A stretch of DNA of 64,000 nucleotides from Yamagishiella unicocca (Eukaryota > Chlorophyta > Chlorophyceae > Chlamydomonadales > Volvocaceae). The notes under the pieces are model-generated. The model had not been told where the DNA came from. It was given only the letters and a program-made list of their open reading frames with translations, and searched no databases. Shown one piece after another: positions 45,801 to 58,100 of the stretch. How positions within the stretch are numbered: position 1 is the first letter of the stretch; each line of letters starts with the position of its first letter. Location of the stretch: the NCBI GenBank assembly GCA_003116995.1, contig BDSL01000001.1:3410001-3474000 (forward strand), given 5' to 3'. The translations under genes and the position numbers were made by a program.

Positions 45801-48800
45801 CAGAGCGTCCGTCCCGTCATGATCGACATCGCATCCGCCTGCAGCAGCCATCGCAGCGCCATCGCATCACTGAGCCTGCAGCCAGCTGTCTTGTGATGCC
45901 ATCGGTTTGTTCCGTCCCTCCCTTGATTGCCGTCTCTTTGCTCTGTGGTTGGTGCGTTGGTGGCGAGGTGCGGCCACCCGAGGGTGCGGGCCCCGACCCC
46001 TTCCCCGTACCCCTCCCAACTCTGCAACCCGCTCGCGCCTGCCCCATCACTCTTTACAGCCCCACGCGGTTCAAGCCGCTCCTCCAGCCAGCAATATGCG
46101 CTGTATCCTCCTCCTCTGGCCCACCGGTTTACCCTCCCCTCAACCCACCCCGCACACGGGTTTTCCTTGCAACCCCTCAACCCACCTCGCAGATGGATTT
46201 TCCTTGCAACCCCTCAACCCAGGATTTTCCTTGCAACCCCCCAACCCACCTCGCACACGGATTTCCTTGCAACCCCTCAACCCACCTCGCAGCCAAAGCC
46301 TGGACCTGCACGCGGATGACCCGGCGCGACTGGTGCTGCGGGAGGTGCTGGGCAAGGGCGGGCACGGCGTGGTGTTCCGCGGGACCATGCACTCGCTTGA
46401 GGTGGCCATCAAGGTGAGGGACGGCCCGGGGTGGGGTGGTGAGGGGGGGCCAAGGTTGGCAGGAGGTGCAGTCCCCTGCGCAGGTGAGCTCCCTGGGGAA
46501 GGTGACATGTGCGTCTTTGCATGGCGCCGCCAGTACCTCGGCAAGAGGCCGCATAGCTGTGAGCCATACCTTGCACTGGGTGCGGACACTCCTTGCACTG
46601 GGTGCGGGCGAGACCACTCGTCATGCCCACCCACCTGTACGACGTATTGGTGCCATATATTTTCCCGCCCCGCCATGCGCAGGTGTTCCAGACGCCGGGC
46701 GAGGACGAGCCGCTGGCTGCCGGCACCGCTAACCGGCCCGAGGTGCTGGCGGAGACGCTGCTGCAGAGGCGCCGCGTGCTGACTCGCGCCGCCCTGGAGC
46801 TGGCCATCATGTCGTCCATCAGCCACCCCAACATCGTACAGGTAGGGTCACAGGCCTTGCGGAATGCGAATCCGCATTCCGCATCAGGATGGGGGGGTTC
46901 GCCGGGGGTCTGGGGGGGTTACAATAATAGACCCGGTAACGCGACCGGGTCTTTTGGGGGGGTTTTCGCCGGGGGTCTGGGGGCCTGGACCTCCAACGCG
47001 CAGCCGAGCTGCCTCCTCCGATCGCTGCGAGCTACCCGTACCTGCACAGGCAGTGGCACAGCAGTAGCGCGCAGGAACTTCCCTGGTAGGGTAGAGGGTG
47101 AGAGCGTGAGGTGGGCTGGAAGCGATACGCGGGCCCTCTCAAAAGGGGACGCACCCCAGAGCACCCCTCCCCACGCCCTCCAATCCCTTTTACACACACA
47201 CACCCGGCGCCCCTCCCTGCCCCCCCAGGTGTACGCGCAGTGGCCCACTGCGCTGCTGGAGCGCGACGAAACACAGCCGTGCCGGCGGCGGCTGCGCAAG
47301 CTGCCCCCTGACACGCCGCCCCCCGCCACGGGCGGCCTCGTGTGCGCAGTCATGGTCATGGAGTACTGCGACAAGGTGACCATGAGGCGGTGGGGGCGGA
47401 GGGGTTTCAGAAAAGAACCGGTTACTCGACCGGTTACTCGACATGGGAAGTGTAGCTGGTGCATAGCCTTCGGACATCTGGACGCGCGCGCATGCTACTG
47501 GACTAGGGTTGACTGCCGCAAAGACTGACTCGTCCACGGTTGGTTAAGGGCAGAAAAAGGAACTAATGTGCGATAGTGCGGAGCGCAAAGCAGAGAACCG
47601 GGGTGGCGAAATGGTGTTGCGGGGTGCTCTGATGTCTGGCGACGTCCCAGCCCAGTGATGGGGAGGGGGGAAGGCAGGGCTGCAGTTGGCCAATGGCCCC
47701 TGGAGAAGCCTTCCTAGCTCCGAAACCAATTAGTCAGCTAGTTTCGTGGTTTCCACAGCAGCAGCATCCGTAGCGTGATGGCGCGTCACGGTGTCCTCCA
47801 CGGCACGCGTGCGGATTTGCGATGCTTGGTTTGCGATGTGCTGGCGTCTCCCGAATCGTGTTGTGTTCGGGACCACCTTACACACGGCAGGGCACTCTGG
47901 TGGACGCCATCAACCGCGGCGACTTCGTGACGCCGGCGCGCGACGGCAGCGGCTTCAAGGCCAACTACAAGGCCATCTACACGACGCTGCTGGAGGTGGC
48001 TCTGGCGCTGCGGCACCTGGCCAGCATGGCTGTGACGCACTGCGACGTGAAGCCGGCCAACATCCTGCTGCGCTCCAGTCCCCGCGACCCACGGGGCTTC
48101 GCCGCCAAGCTGGCGGACTTCGGGTGCGCGGGAGGGGGGTGAGGAGGACGCGTTGGGAGCTAGGAGGGGGATGTGAGGATGGCCAGGGTGTATCGGACGT
48201 GAAAGCTGCTGGTGACGCGCTGCTGGTGCCCGTGCGGTGCCGGCATGCACGGATAACCGCCGGCAGTATCCGCACCACTGGCTGGCCACGTGCGGTGCCT
48301 TCAGCCAACGTCACCGCCCTGGACGCTGTGTTAGCATGATAATCCTTACACAAGGGATGTTCTCAGCGCCAAACACAGCGCGCGTCGTGGGACTTGGCCT
48401 GTTGTAAAAAATGGCCTGTGGCATGACCAGTGCGCCAGGTTTTCCTGTTTTTCCTGTTTAGCAAAACTGTTTCCACCACCTGCTGTCCCTCCCGCCCCCA
48501 GGTACGCCGCGCTGCTGCGGGACAGCGGTGCCGACGGCCACCGCAGCGTGGTGACGGACGAGGCGTGCGGCACCGTGACGCACATGGCGCCCGAGTCCTT
48601 TGTCGAAGGTGCGTCGGTCAGGATTCTAGGGTTTTAGGATTCTAGGGTTTTAGGATTCTAGGGTTTTGAAGGTCGATGGCAGTGAGGAGGGGCTGCTGGT
48701 ACTGGATTAACTGCCCCCGAGGACGGGACTGGGCGGCTGGGCAGCTCGTGTCAAGCAATTGACGTGCTGCATTGCCGTGCCAGCGGACTTGAGCTCTGCG

Positions 48801-49717
48801 CGGCCAGCGTGGTGCCGGACCTGCTTCACAGCCAGGAACCCAACCCTTCCTGCCGTCGCCCAAACAGGGGAACCCGTGGACAGCAGCGCAGACGTGTACG
48901 CGTTTGGTAAGCTCCACCTGGGAGGGAGGGCGAGGGCGAGGGGCAGCCGCGTGGGCTATCTACATCGCTAACGCCACGGTGTATACTTTCTTAAGGGTGT
49001 ACAGTACGGCACCGTGTCGCCGACTTTTGAGGTTCGGAGCGTGCATATCGGTGGATAGGAAATCATGGTTTCGTGTGCGACGCGCGGCGGCCGGGGGTTG
49101 CGGCGTCGACATCATCAGCACGAGCACCCACCTGCTCACTCTTCCTCACTCGGTTGGGCCCCATTCCTAGCTGCTGTGTGACTAATCACCCCCTATCCCC
49201 CGCTGATCGGCCCTCCCTGGCGCTGTAGGCATCCTCATGTGGGAGCTCATATCCGGCAAGCAGCCCTACCACGACCGCAACCTTAAGCAGCTGCCCCACG
49301 AGGTGGTGAACAAGGGGCTCCGGCCAACCTTCCCGCCCAACACCCCGGACGTGTACAAGTGAGAGCACATGAGGGGATGGCTGTTGTGGCCCGGAGGAGT
49401 CGACGAGCGTCACGTTCAGCGGGTTCGACGGAGACCCCGATCCCGGCTGGAAAGGCCTCGCTCGCGCCTCCTTTCTGTCCTCCATATCCCCCTCCAGGCT
49501 GTGTCTTCTCCTCTTCCTAACGCTTCCTCACCGGCCTGCTCCTTATGCACTCCTCTTGACCTGTCCCCTCCCCCTGTGGTCGTTCCGCAGGTCCCTGGCC
49601 AAGAGCTGCTGGAGCCCGCTGCCTCGGAACCGCCCTTGTGCGGCGCAGGTGGTGCAGTCCATTCAGGCGCAGCTCGACAAGATCGAAGCGGTGGCGAGGC
49701 TGCTCGGAAAGGCGTGA
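39838..49717 (+). CDS. GAF-sensor TKL-type protein kinase (kinase B), paralogue of kinase A
   Basis: Putative Ser/Thr kinase with a large N-terminal sensor region. Exons: 39838-40023, 40381-40487, 40893-41064, 41693-42313, 42962-43396, 43641-43748, 44153-45609, 46293-46413, 46683-46841, 47229-47375, 47891-48123, 48502-48608, 48868-48906, 49229-49358 and 49591-49717; all phases agree, 1,382 residues. The start is MSCFRCFGG; the Cys-rich start could be lipidated, which is inference only. Sensor half: LQRQLAALQGTW, CLVVLARRGPQHLVLPPG, SGITHFAALPLY, then SRDIYALGRGVGQPPQSLVL. A 486-residue Ala/Gly-rich exon leads to the kinase: LGKGGHGVVFRG (1048 on), VAIK (Lys1069), HPNIVQ, VMEYCDK, HCDVKPANILL (1221), ADFG (1246), THMAPE (about 1275), FGILMWELISG, LAKSCWSPLPRNRP. 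Like kinase A it is non-RD and shares SSPRDPRGFAAKL after the catalytic loop. Confidence 0.88.
42570..42784. repeat. Long intronic foldback (imperfect inverted repeat)
   Basis: The core arms 42650-42674 and 42677-42701 are complementary over 25 bp with one mismatch (C668/A683) and a 2-nt centre. The outer ends match too: 42570-42589 against 42765-42784, 19 of 20, containing TCGCCAGTCTG. Weaker complementarity lies between. It sits in the kinase B intron 42314-42961. It could be a MITE-like foldback or a small-RNA precursor hairpin. Confidence 0.85.
48621..48668. repeat. 16-bp repeat x3 with telomere-like sequence
   Basis: Three perfect or near-perfect copies of GGATTCTAGGGTTTTA lie just inside the donor of the kinase B exon ending at 48608. 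Each unit contains TAGGGTTTT, the complement-like form of TTTTAGGG-type algal telomeric repeats. Confidence 0.85.
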
Positions 49718-52195
49718 GGGGAGGGCCGGTCCGGCAGGCTGGGCTGCAGCGGCGTCGTCGTGCAATGGCATGGCGGCGTCGGACAAGAAGCTCTCCGGAC
49801 TCGCAGCTGGTGCTGTTGATGGTTTAAGTCGGCGACGACTGCAGCGGCAGCGGCCCCCGGCACTCACAAACCGGTTGTGAGTGCGCGCCGCAGCGAACAA
49901 CGTTCTGTGCGCACATAGCGCGCCATGACACCCACCGTCCTTTTGATGCACTGAAACCTTGTGGAGATGAGGGAAGGTTGCCCTCCCTGCCGCCGTGTAC
50001 GGTACTTCGCTCCTCGTCTGTGTTGCGAACCGAGGGGCAGCTGGGGGAGCGGCAGGACTAATGCATTCCAAACGACTGAAGTGTGTTGAGGCAAAGGTCT
50101 TAGCGAGCGCTATCGCAAGAAGTGCAATGTGGCAATGCAGCTCAGGTGATGACGGGGATGAGGCGACGATGGTGGGCGAATACCGGTATTTTGCGTCGAT
50201 GCTAAATCAGCCTATAGCAGTCGAGCGCTTTGCAAAACACAAATCACGAATCAATTCTGTTTCGGCTGCGCTGCCGCTTTTCATCATGTGTGCCTGCGCC
50301 TCCTTGTGTGCCTGTGTGTTTGGAGGATTGCGAATGATGGATGTATAGGCGTAAAATTAAGTGCGGATCGTTGGCGATGTCGCCGTTCCAAGGGTGAGGG
50401 AAGCGGTGCAGTGGAGCATGGAAGGCTTCCTCACCTGCCTGGCCGCTCACCCACAGCGTAAGGAAGCTGCGCCTGGCACCAGCGACATTTTGGGTTTCGG
50501 TGATGGTTTCGGGTGCCGGAGGAGGGGCCCCGCGGTGCCATTAGGCTTGGGGTGCGCGCGTGCGCGGTGGCGCTAGGTTGCCCGGCAACGGCGGCCTCTG
50601 CCATCATCGCCGCTGAGGCGCAGAGAGCAGGCTCTCGAGCCCGAGTACTAAACGTACCAGACGCGCCGCCGTTGCATGGTTTGAGGGAGCAGTCTCTACA
50701 TACGGTATGAACGGTATGAATGTACGTACGTAAACGCTCCATATGCACACATGGCCTTACTTCTGTAGGTGATTCCACTTGGCGCCTGTATTTTGCAGCG
50801 AGCGGGTGACATTAACGGATTGTCCTAATTTGTGCTTCGTCCCCGCTGCTGCCACGGGGGACCCGAGGAATTCGTGGTATTGCGGGTGCATGTCTTCGCT
50901 GTTGCTGGCCCACACGGGCGGTTTCGGAGTGCCGTGCTACGCGGGGTGGGTGGATGGGCGCCATATACGTGCAACACACGTGCAAGTCCAGGCCTCCTGA
51001 TACCCACCCGCTGCTGTTTTCGCCGGCTTGGGAGGCCTGACGCCGGTTTCCGTGTGTTGCGCGCGCGCCCTGTGTCACGGGTACCGCCTGCGGTGCGGAG
51101 CGCCTACAACTGGATATTCAGACTCGTCCCAACGGTACTTCCGGCCTGCTGACCAGTACGTTAAGGTCGCGAGGCCGCCACTTTATCATCAATTTGCCGC
51201 TGCCGGTGCGCTATTGAATTGACGGCGGACCGCAGCTCGTCTGGTTCGGTTGATTGGGTAGGTAACCTCCGGGTGTAAGGCGGTGATTGATACCGATATG
51301 TGAACCTGGTGTGGCTGCCGATAGTAGTGAGGTACGGTAGTGTGGGGGTCAGAGCGATCAGCACCTGTCGAATCCTTGCACACGTCAGCCACTCCTGTTC
51401 TGTTGTCTCGTGAGTAATACGCCAGCGGGGCTGCTCGATTCGCGGCGCTAGCTAATTCCATGCCCTGTAGCAATCGATCATACGTGCAACACTTACAGAC
51501 AAGAGGTGCTCGGGAAGCCCGGAGCTTTACAGCACCAAGCGTGAAATGCAACCGCAGCCGCATGCACCGAGAAAGCTAGCTCGGCAACGCATGTGCCCGA
51601 TGGTCTCTTCCTCCTGGTCTCGAGCTGTAACTGCAGCAATTAAGGTACTACAAACGTACAAATTGTAAGGGTTTGGGAATTCATCTGTTTACCCTAAGGC
51701 GCTGTCACAGCGCAGCTTACGGGAGCCAACGAGGACATGTTTCATTTTCACACGGATTCTTCGCTCAGCGTGCTGGCACCCGATGCGCCGGCTTTGTCCA
51801 AGCAATCTCACTTTTCCCTCCCTGTCACTCCTCCTGAAGACCGAAACTATTGCGTGTGTAGCTCAAGCGGCGCAACGGACCTCGGTGTCGTGTGTTTCGC
51901 CACGTCGCATATGTCGATGTATATTCCGCAGCTCTCTCCTTCAAACCACTCGGCACTCACGCCCGTCGTTCACCCGACCACACCCTCACTCTCAGTAAGC
52001 TCCCCCTAAGATACACGGCACTCCTCATAGTAGACTCTCGCGCCCCTGCGTAACAGCAACGTGGGTCTTCAACCCCGCGCCGCCGGCAGACCTCACCCCC
52101 ACTCAACTACCTCACCCCCACTCAACTACCTCACCCCCACTCAACTACCTCACCCTCCCTCATCAACCAAGCGTCAATGCGCGCATATACCCCGT
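49718..52195. other. Intergenic region between convergent kinase B and ABC transporter genes
   Basis: It holds the two 3' UTRs. TTACA at 51493-51497 (TGTAA on the minus strand) is a candidate poly(A) signal about 700 bp past the transporter stop. The first TGTAA on the plus strand after kinase B is only at 51626-51630, which would give an unusually long and overlapping UTR. A 19-bp unit (CCTCACCCCCACTCAACTA) repeats three times at 52091-52147. No further gene was recognised. Confidence 0.65.
52091..52147. repeat. 19-bp tandem repeat x3
   Basis: Three adjacent copies of CCTCACCCCCACTCAACTA lie about 50 bp beyond the stop codon of the minus-strand transporter gene, so within its probable 3' UTR. 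Confidence 0.9.
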
Positions 52196-55100
52196 TCACG
52201 CCGGCACCGCCCCTGCACCACCACCCGCCGTGGCGCCTCCTGCCGCCCGCGCCGCCGACACCATGCGTCCAAACACGCCGGCACCCGCCGCCAGCTCCCC
52301 TGGCGACCCGCTCTCCACCAGCTGTCCGCTGGACAGCACGAGCAAGTGGTCCGTGTCCATGATGGTGTCGATGCGGTGCGCGATCACCAGCAGCACTCGG
52401 CCGTGCTGCTCCCGGTCCCTGTGTGCGAAGTCGCGGAGCGCGTTCTGCAGGGGCAGCGGCGCCGCTGTCAGAATGCCATACCGGGATGCCAAACCAGAAT
52501 GCCAAACCAGAATGCCAGACCATGTCAGGACCAGGGCTGCCAACGTCATGACACTCGCGCATCAACGTCAGGACAGTCAGCAGGAGCAGAGCAGGCGTGA
52601 GGCGTTGACACGTGCTGGGACCTACCGGTAGTGGTAGTCAACTCATGGGTGGCGGCATTTGTGCGCCACGCGGGGGAAGCTACTGCTACGGGGGGAGCAC
52701 TCGGCTGTACAGCCCCAAAGCCGACCCTCACCTGAATGAGCTCGTCAGTGGCCCGATCCACGTTGGCTGTGGCTTCGTCCAGAGCAAGCACCTGCGTATG
52801 GTTGCGCGGAGGGCGAGAGAGGCGCGGCAGCGGCGGGAGGAGGCGACAAGGCACCGTCAGCGCCTAGGCCTTGCCTTGCCTGAGACACCCAACCGCCATC
52901 ACACTAGCAAAAGCTGCGCCCAGCAACCGGAGCAACCCTAGCACCGCCGTTACATGCCTTCCGAACAAACTGCACAACTTCCGGGCCAAGGGCGAGGTGC
53001 CTCCCTACAGCGCCATCTGTCCATCAGAGTGTTCCAGGAAAGGCCACGGGCACAGCCTCGGTAACCCGCCGCCGCCCACCACATCCGGCCACAGTACCCC
53101 CCTACCCTCAGCCAGCCCAACCCCTCCCACGCTCCTTCTGCAGACACAGACGCGTGTTAGAATCAAATCCAAATTGTTTCCTTTCCTAGTATCCTTACCC
53201 CCCTCTACCGTATGTGCGGACCCAGGGGTCACCCCTCCACCGCCTCCCGCTCACCTTGGCATCCTGCAGCAAGGCACGCGCCAGGCAGAAGAGCTGCCGC
53301 TGCCCCACCGACAGGTTCCCGCCGCACTCGGACATGGCTGCGTCCAGGCCGCTGGGCATGGCCGCCACGGGGCTCCTCAGCTGCACCGCCTCCAGCACGC
53401 TCCACAGCTGCGTGTCATCATGCGTCCGCCAGGGGTCTAAGTTGCTGCGGAGCGTGCCGCTGAACAGCACCGGGTCCTGTGTGTGTGGGGTTCGAGGAAG
53501 ACCCGTGGATGCCCGAAAAATCCGTTTAGAACAGACGTGTGTGTGGGGTGGGTGGTGGGGGGGGCCGTAAAATCCCGGTTGCACGGCAAGGACAGGAAAG
53601 TTGGCGCATGGTCGGCGGACACCTAGTTTGTGGGGGGGGGCCGGCAAAAAGACCCGGTTACACGACATGGGCAGTGTCCTGGGCGAGGGGGGCTCGGAGC
53701 CGCGCACGCCTCGCCCAGCGCGTGAGTCCAGGGAGGGAGGGGGAAGGGGAGGGCGCGGGGGCGAGGGGGGTTACGCAGCTCACACGGCGCCGCGCCTCGA
53801 AGCTGCCGTAGGTGCCGTATGTGCGGTGAGAAGAGCCAACGACCGTCGCGGAAAGAATCCTCCCGCCGCATGAACACCCCGCACCACACACCCATATCCC
53901 GCAGTCTGTGTCTGGGCGCGATGGCCGTGTGCATGTGCACGCAAACCAAAGATACCCCGGATTTCCCTCCCACCCCCCAAAACCCTAAAAAATGCCGCTT
54001 AAAACGTCAGGGTTACGCCCGAAACCAAGATTTTGACGCTTTTGAGGCCCGGGAGGTGAGGAGCTGGTCACGCACAAACTCAAGCAGCAGGGGAAACAAA
54101 CGGTTGTGGCCTGTCTTGAGTCCCGGGCGGCAAGGCTCGCCCCCTTGCGTACCTGTGGAATGATGGCGAGCTGGCGGCGGAGTGCGTCCAGACCGATGGC
54201 GGATGTGTCCACACCGTCCAGGAGTATCTGGCCGTGTGTGACGTCGATGAGGCGGAAGAGGGTCAGCATGAGGGAGCTCTTGCCGCTGCCGGTGCGGCCC
54301 ACCACACCGCAGCTGGTGCCGGGCTGCAGCGTGAAGCTGATGTCTCGGAGCACGGGCGGCAGGCCTGATGCGCGCGCCACGGCGGCGGGGGGGGGGGTGC
54401 AGAAAAGAACCGGTTATGGCGGCGGCAGGGGATCGAGGAAGACGGCGGCGGCAGGGGTAGGGACACAGGCAAGGGGGGCGGTGTAGTAGGCGTAGTTGTC
54501 AGGCGAGTATTTGCCCAGTCGGTCGGTGACCTCTATCCAGCTCCAATCCCTGGTCTCAATCATTGAGGTCGCAGAGACGGACAAGCAGGGTCTCCTCGCA
54601 GTCCCGTTCGTCCCCCGCCTCTTGGTCACCCCCACCACCCACCTGGTCGGTACATCGCCGTCACGTCCTGATAGCGGAGGGTCCCCGACTTGGGCCAGCC
54701 GGGCGGGGGCGCGTCCGCCCCCTCCGCCACCCGCGGCGGCTCGCTCTCCAGCTCCGTGTACGACAACATCCGCTCCACCGACGTCATGGTGTTCTCTACC
54801 TCGGCCGTCTGCATTAGCGGCGACAGGGACCAATTGGCAGTTGGCGGTTAGCAGTTGGTGGCGGGCGGCAAAGGGGATAGCGGCGACCGTGCCCTGGCAG
54901 CTGTGGGTGGTACCCCCGCGGGGCGTTGCTCCGGAGCCGCGGGGGGGCACGGGCACGAACAAGCAGACCGCAAGACGCCGCTCACCTGTCGTACGACCCA
55001 CTGCATAAGGCCCGTGAGCTGCAGCACGTGCGTCAGCGCCAGCGCCATGACCTGCGGCGGTTGGCGGCGGCGGCAGACCCAGGACCGGAACAGGTCAGTG

Positions 55101-58100
55101 GGGGGCACCCAAAGCAGTGCCGTGCCATCCGCCTTAACGGACTCGCCGGACTGCCACACAAACGGGACGATAACGGTCAGGAGATGGTTAGATTGGTGAC
55201 CAAGACGGGACGATAACGGTCAGGAGGTGGTTAGATTGGTGACCAAGACGGGACGATAACGGTCAGGAGGTGGTTAGATTGGTGACCAAGACGGGGCGAT
55301 AACGGTCAGGAGGTGGTTAGATTGGTGACCAAGACGGGGCGATAACGGTCAGGAGGTGGTTAGATTGGTGACCAAGACGGGGCGATAACGGTCAGGAGGT
55401 GGTTAGATTGGTGACCAACCGCATACCGCACCGCGTATCACGTGCGCGAAGGCGCTCCACACCGCTGGTGGCCAGGGGTGGCGCTGGGCCTTATCACCAA
55501 AGCCGAAAGCGCTACAGGACACGCGCCACCTGGCGCCGGCGCACCCCGGCTTTCGCCCCCACCCCCCCGGGGGGTGAGCTGCCTGCCCCCTGACCGAGCC
55601 CCACCCCCTCAGGCCTCTCCTCCCTCCATCGTCAGCCCACAGGTCTCCTAGCCGCCCTCCCAAGCAGCAGCGAACCCACCGCCCGCCAGCGACCGACTCA
55701 CCGCCGTGTTGGTCGTGTCCCTCATCGCCATGGCCAGCAGCGCCGCCGCCAGCAGTGTGGTGCCCGCCACCGCATCCAGCCTCACGCCGATCCACCTGAG
55801 GGTTATTATGACAGCGGCCAGCAGCACAACCACGGCCGGGAGAAGGGGCGGAGGCGGGGCGGAGGCGGGGGGGAGGCGGGGGGGGGAGGGGGGGGGAGGG
55901 CACCTCAGCACGCAGGGGGATGTACGACTTCGACACGACAAGTGGGGAGCGATGACGTCGTACAGGGCTCCCTGGAGCGCCGGGCGCCACAAGCGCTGTT
56001 GCGGCAGCTGGGTAGCGCAGATCCCCAGTCGTGCTGCAGCCCCGCGTCAAGAGCCCGCACCCACCCCCGTTAGCTGCTGCCGCTGTTGCTGGCCCCACCT
56101 GGAAGTGGGGACATCCAAGGGCCCCACCTCTATGCTAGCTCAGCTGCTGCTGTTGCTGGTGGCCCCACCTGGACGTGGAGATGAATGCGAAGTACCAGTT
56201 GCCGTTGTGAGCCATGAGATCCAGGAAGGCGGTGTTGAAGCGGTCAGCGGCGCCGAAGGCGCGGATCGTGGGCAGGCCCTGCGCGCGAACGGTGGCGGAG
56301 AATAATTGATACGGAAAATTGCTTTCTTTCGAAACGATAGTTGTAACCCGGGCAGGACAGCTGTAGCCAGGAACACGTGTTTCAACACGCGTGTGATGCT
56401 GTAGCGGAGGGGCGACGGGGGCGAGAGGGCTGAGCCACTTGCTGCACGCTCTCGATCCGCCGAGCACAGCAAACCGCGCGTGGCCGGGTATTCGCGCCTT
56501 CGTACACACAACGGCCGCCACTCCCCCCTCCCCCACACACTCCTCCGCCCAAACACACTCCTTCCCCCCCCCGCCTCCGTGCCCCCCCCCCCCGCGACGC
56601 ACCTTGAGCGTGGCTGAGAAGGATGCTAAGACGGGCGAGCGGGTGACCGCCTCCCACCGCTTGATCTCCCTGCTTGCGGTGATGTAGCGGCGGCGGATCC
56701 AGTAGAAGGCGGCGGCCAGCGGCAGGAACACGGGCAGGATGACTGGGACTGCGACGGACACAAGCACGAAGGCGCCGAGCACCAGGAAGGCGGACTGCAG
56801 CGCGTCGAAGAGGCACGACGGCAGCAAGTCATCCACCTGGCCCTGGTCCTTGCTGAACCTGCGAGCGCGGGGCGGGGGGAGAGGAAGACCCGTGGATGCC
56901 AGGCGGGTGGGAGGGGTTCCAAGGGAATCCGAGCGGCGGGGAGAGGGGGAGGGGGAGGAGGAAGGGGGGGAGAGGTGTGTTTTGGGAGCCAGCCGCGTTG
57001 GCGGTGCAGAGGTTAGGGAAGCGACGCGGGAGAGGACAGACGGCGCGTGTGTGATGCTGTGAGGAGGCGGGCGGGGTGGGGGGGTAGGTGATGCTCCGAA
57101 ACCGACCAACCGACCAATCGACCAACCAACCGACCTGTTGACGATGCGGCCCGAGGGGTTGGTGTGGAAGAAGGACAGAGGTGCTCGGAGGACCCTGGAG
57201 GGCGAGCCGGGCGAAGGGGGGGAAGGGGGGGAAGGGGGCCAAGGGGGCGCAAGGGGACGGAAAAGGCGGGAGGAGGCCAGTAGGTGAGTTAGGATGTCGT
57301 TTTGCAAGGGGTAGGCCCCAGCCTCGTCCACCAGACGACGCCATCGCGGACTCCCTTTCGTACCCGTGAAGGGAGACAGCGAGGGCTTAGGGCGACGTAC
57401 ACCTCGGAGCCCAAGGGTACCCGCCATCCGCTCCGCTCCGTTCCAGCCCCACGTCCACCCCCCCACCCCAAGTTCTCCAGCATGCATCTCGAAACGTCTT
57501 CTCTAAACGGTTTTAATGTAGGTTTTTGTCGCATCCACGGGTCTTCCTCGAAACCCCACCCACCTCTTGGCCATTGCGTTGTGTATGGATGTGGCGGCGT
57601 TGAGGGTGGCCTCGAAGTAGAGGGCGGAGCGCAGGAACGCCAACACCACGACGATCCCCGTCAGCATGCCGTACACCCACAGCCAACTGCGGGTCGGGTC
57701 ATCCATCATAATAGGCGCGCGACGTAACGGGACGTGAGGTAAGGTGGCGTGAGGTGAGGTGGCGTGAGGTGAGGTGGCGTCAGCAGCAGCCCCGACAGCC
57801 GCAGCGCGGCGCCAGGTGGGTGGGATGCCGAGGAGCCACGTGGGGCGGTCGGGTCACGTGCCTAATCATGCCTCCACGTGCCTCACCTTCTGCTGCCCTC
57901 TTGGGCTGCCCGCACCCTCCCGCACCCCCCCCCCTTCTCGCCCTGGCCAGGTGAGTTCCGCCGCTGGGTTGGGCCTCTGTTCTGGTAGTGTTTTGCTAGT
58001 CGTTGCGTTCTTGTCTGCGGGCGTCGGGACCTGCGTCTGGGCTTTCGCGTCCCCCATGGCGGCGCGGCGCGGCTTCGGCCTCCTCTCCTGGACGACAGCG

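Noticed and set aside
49995..50348. 117-codon ORF downstream of kinase B
   Set aside because: No family resemblance and its position fits the kinase B 3' UTR.
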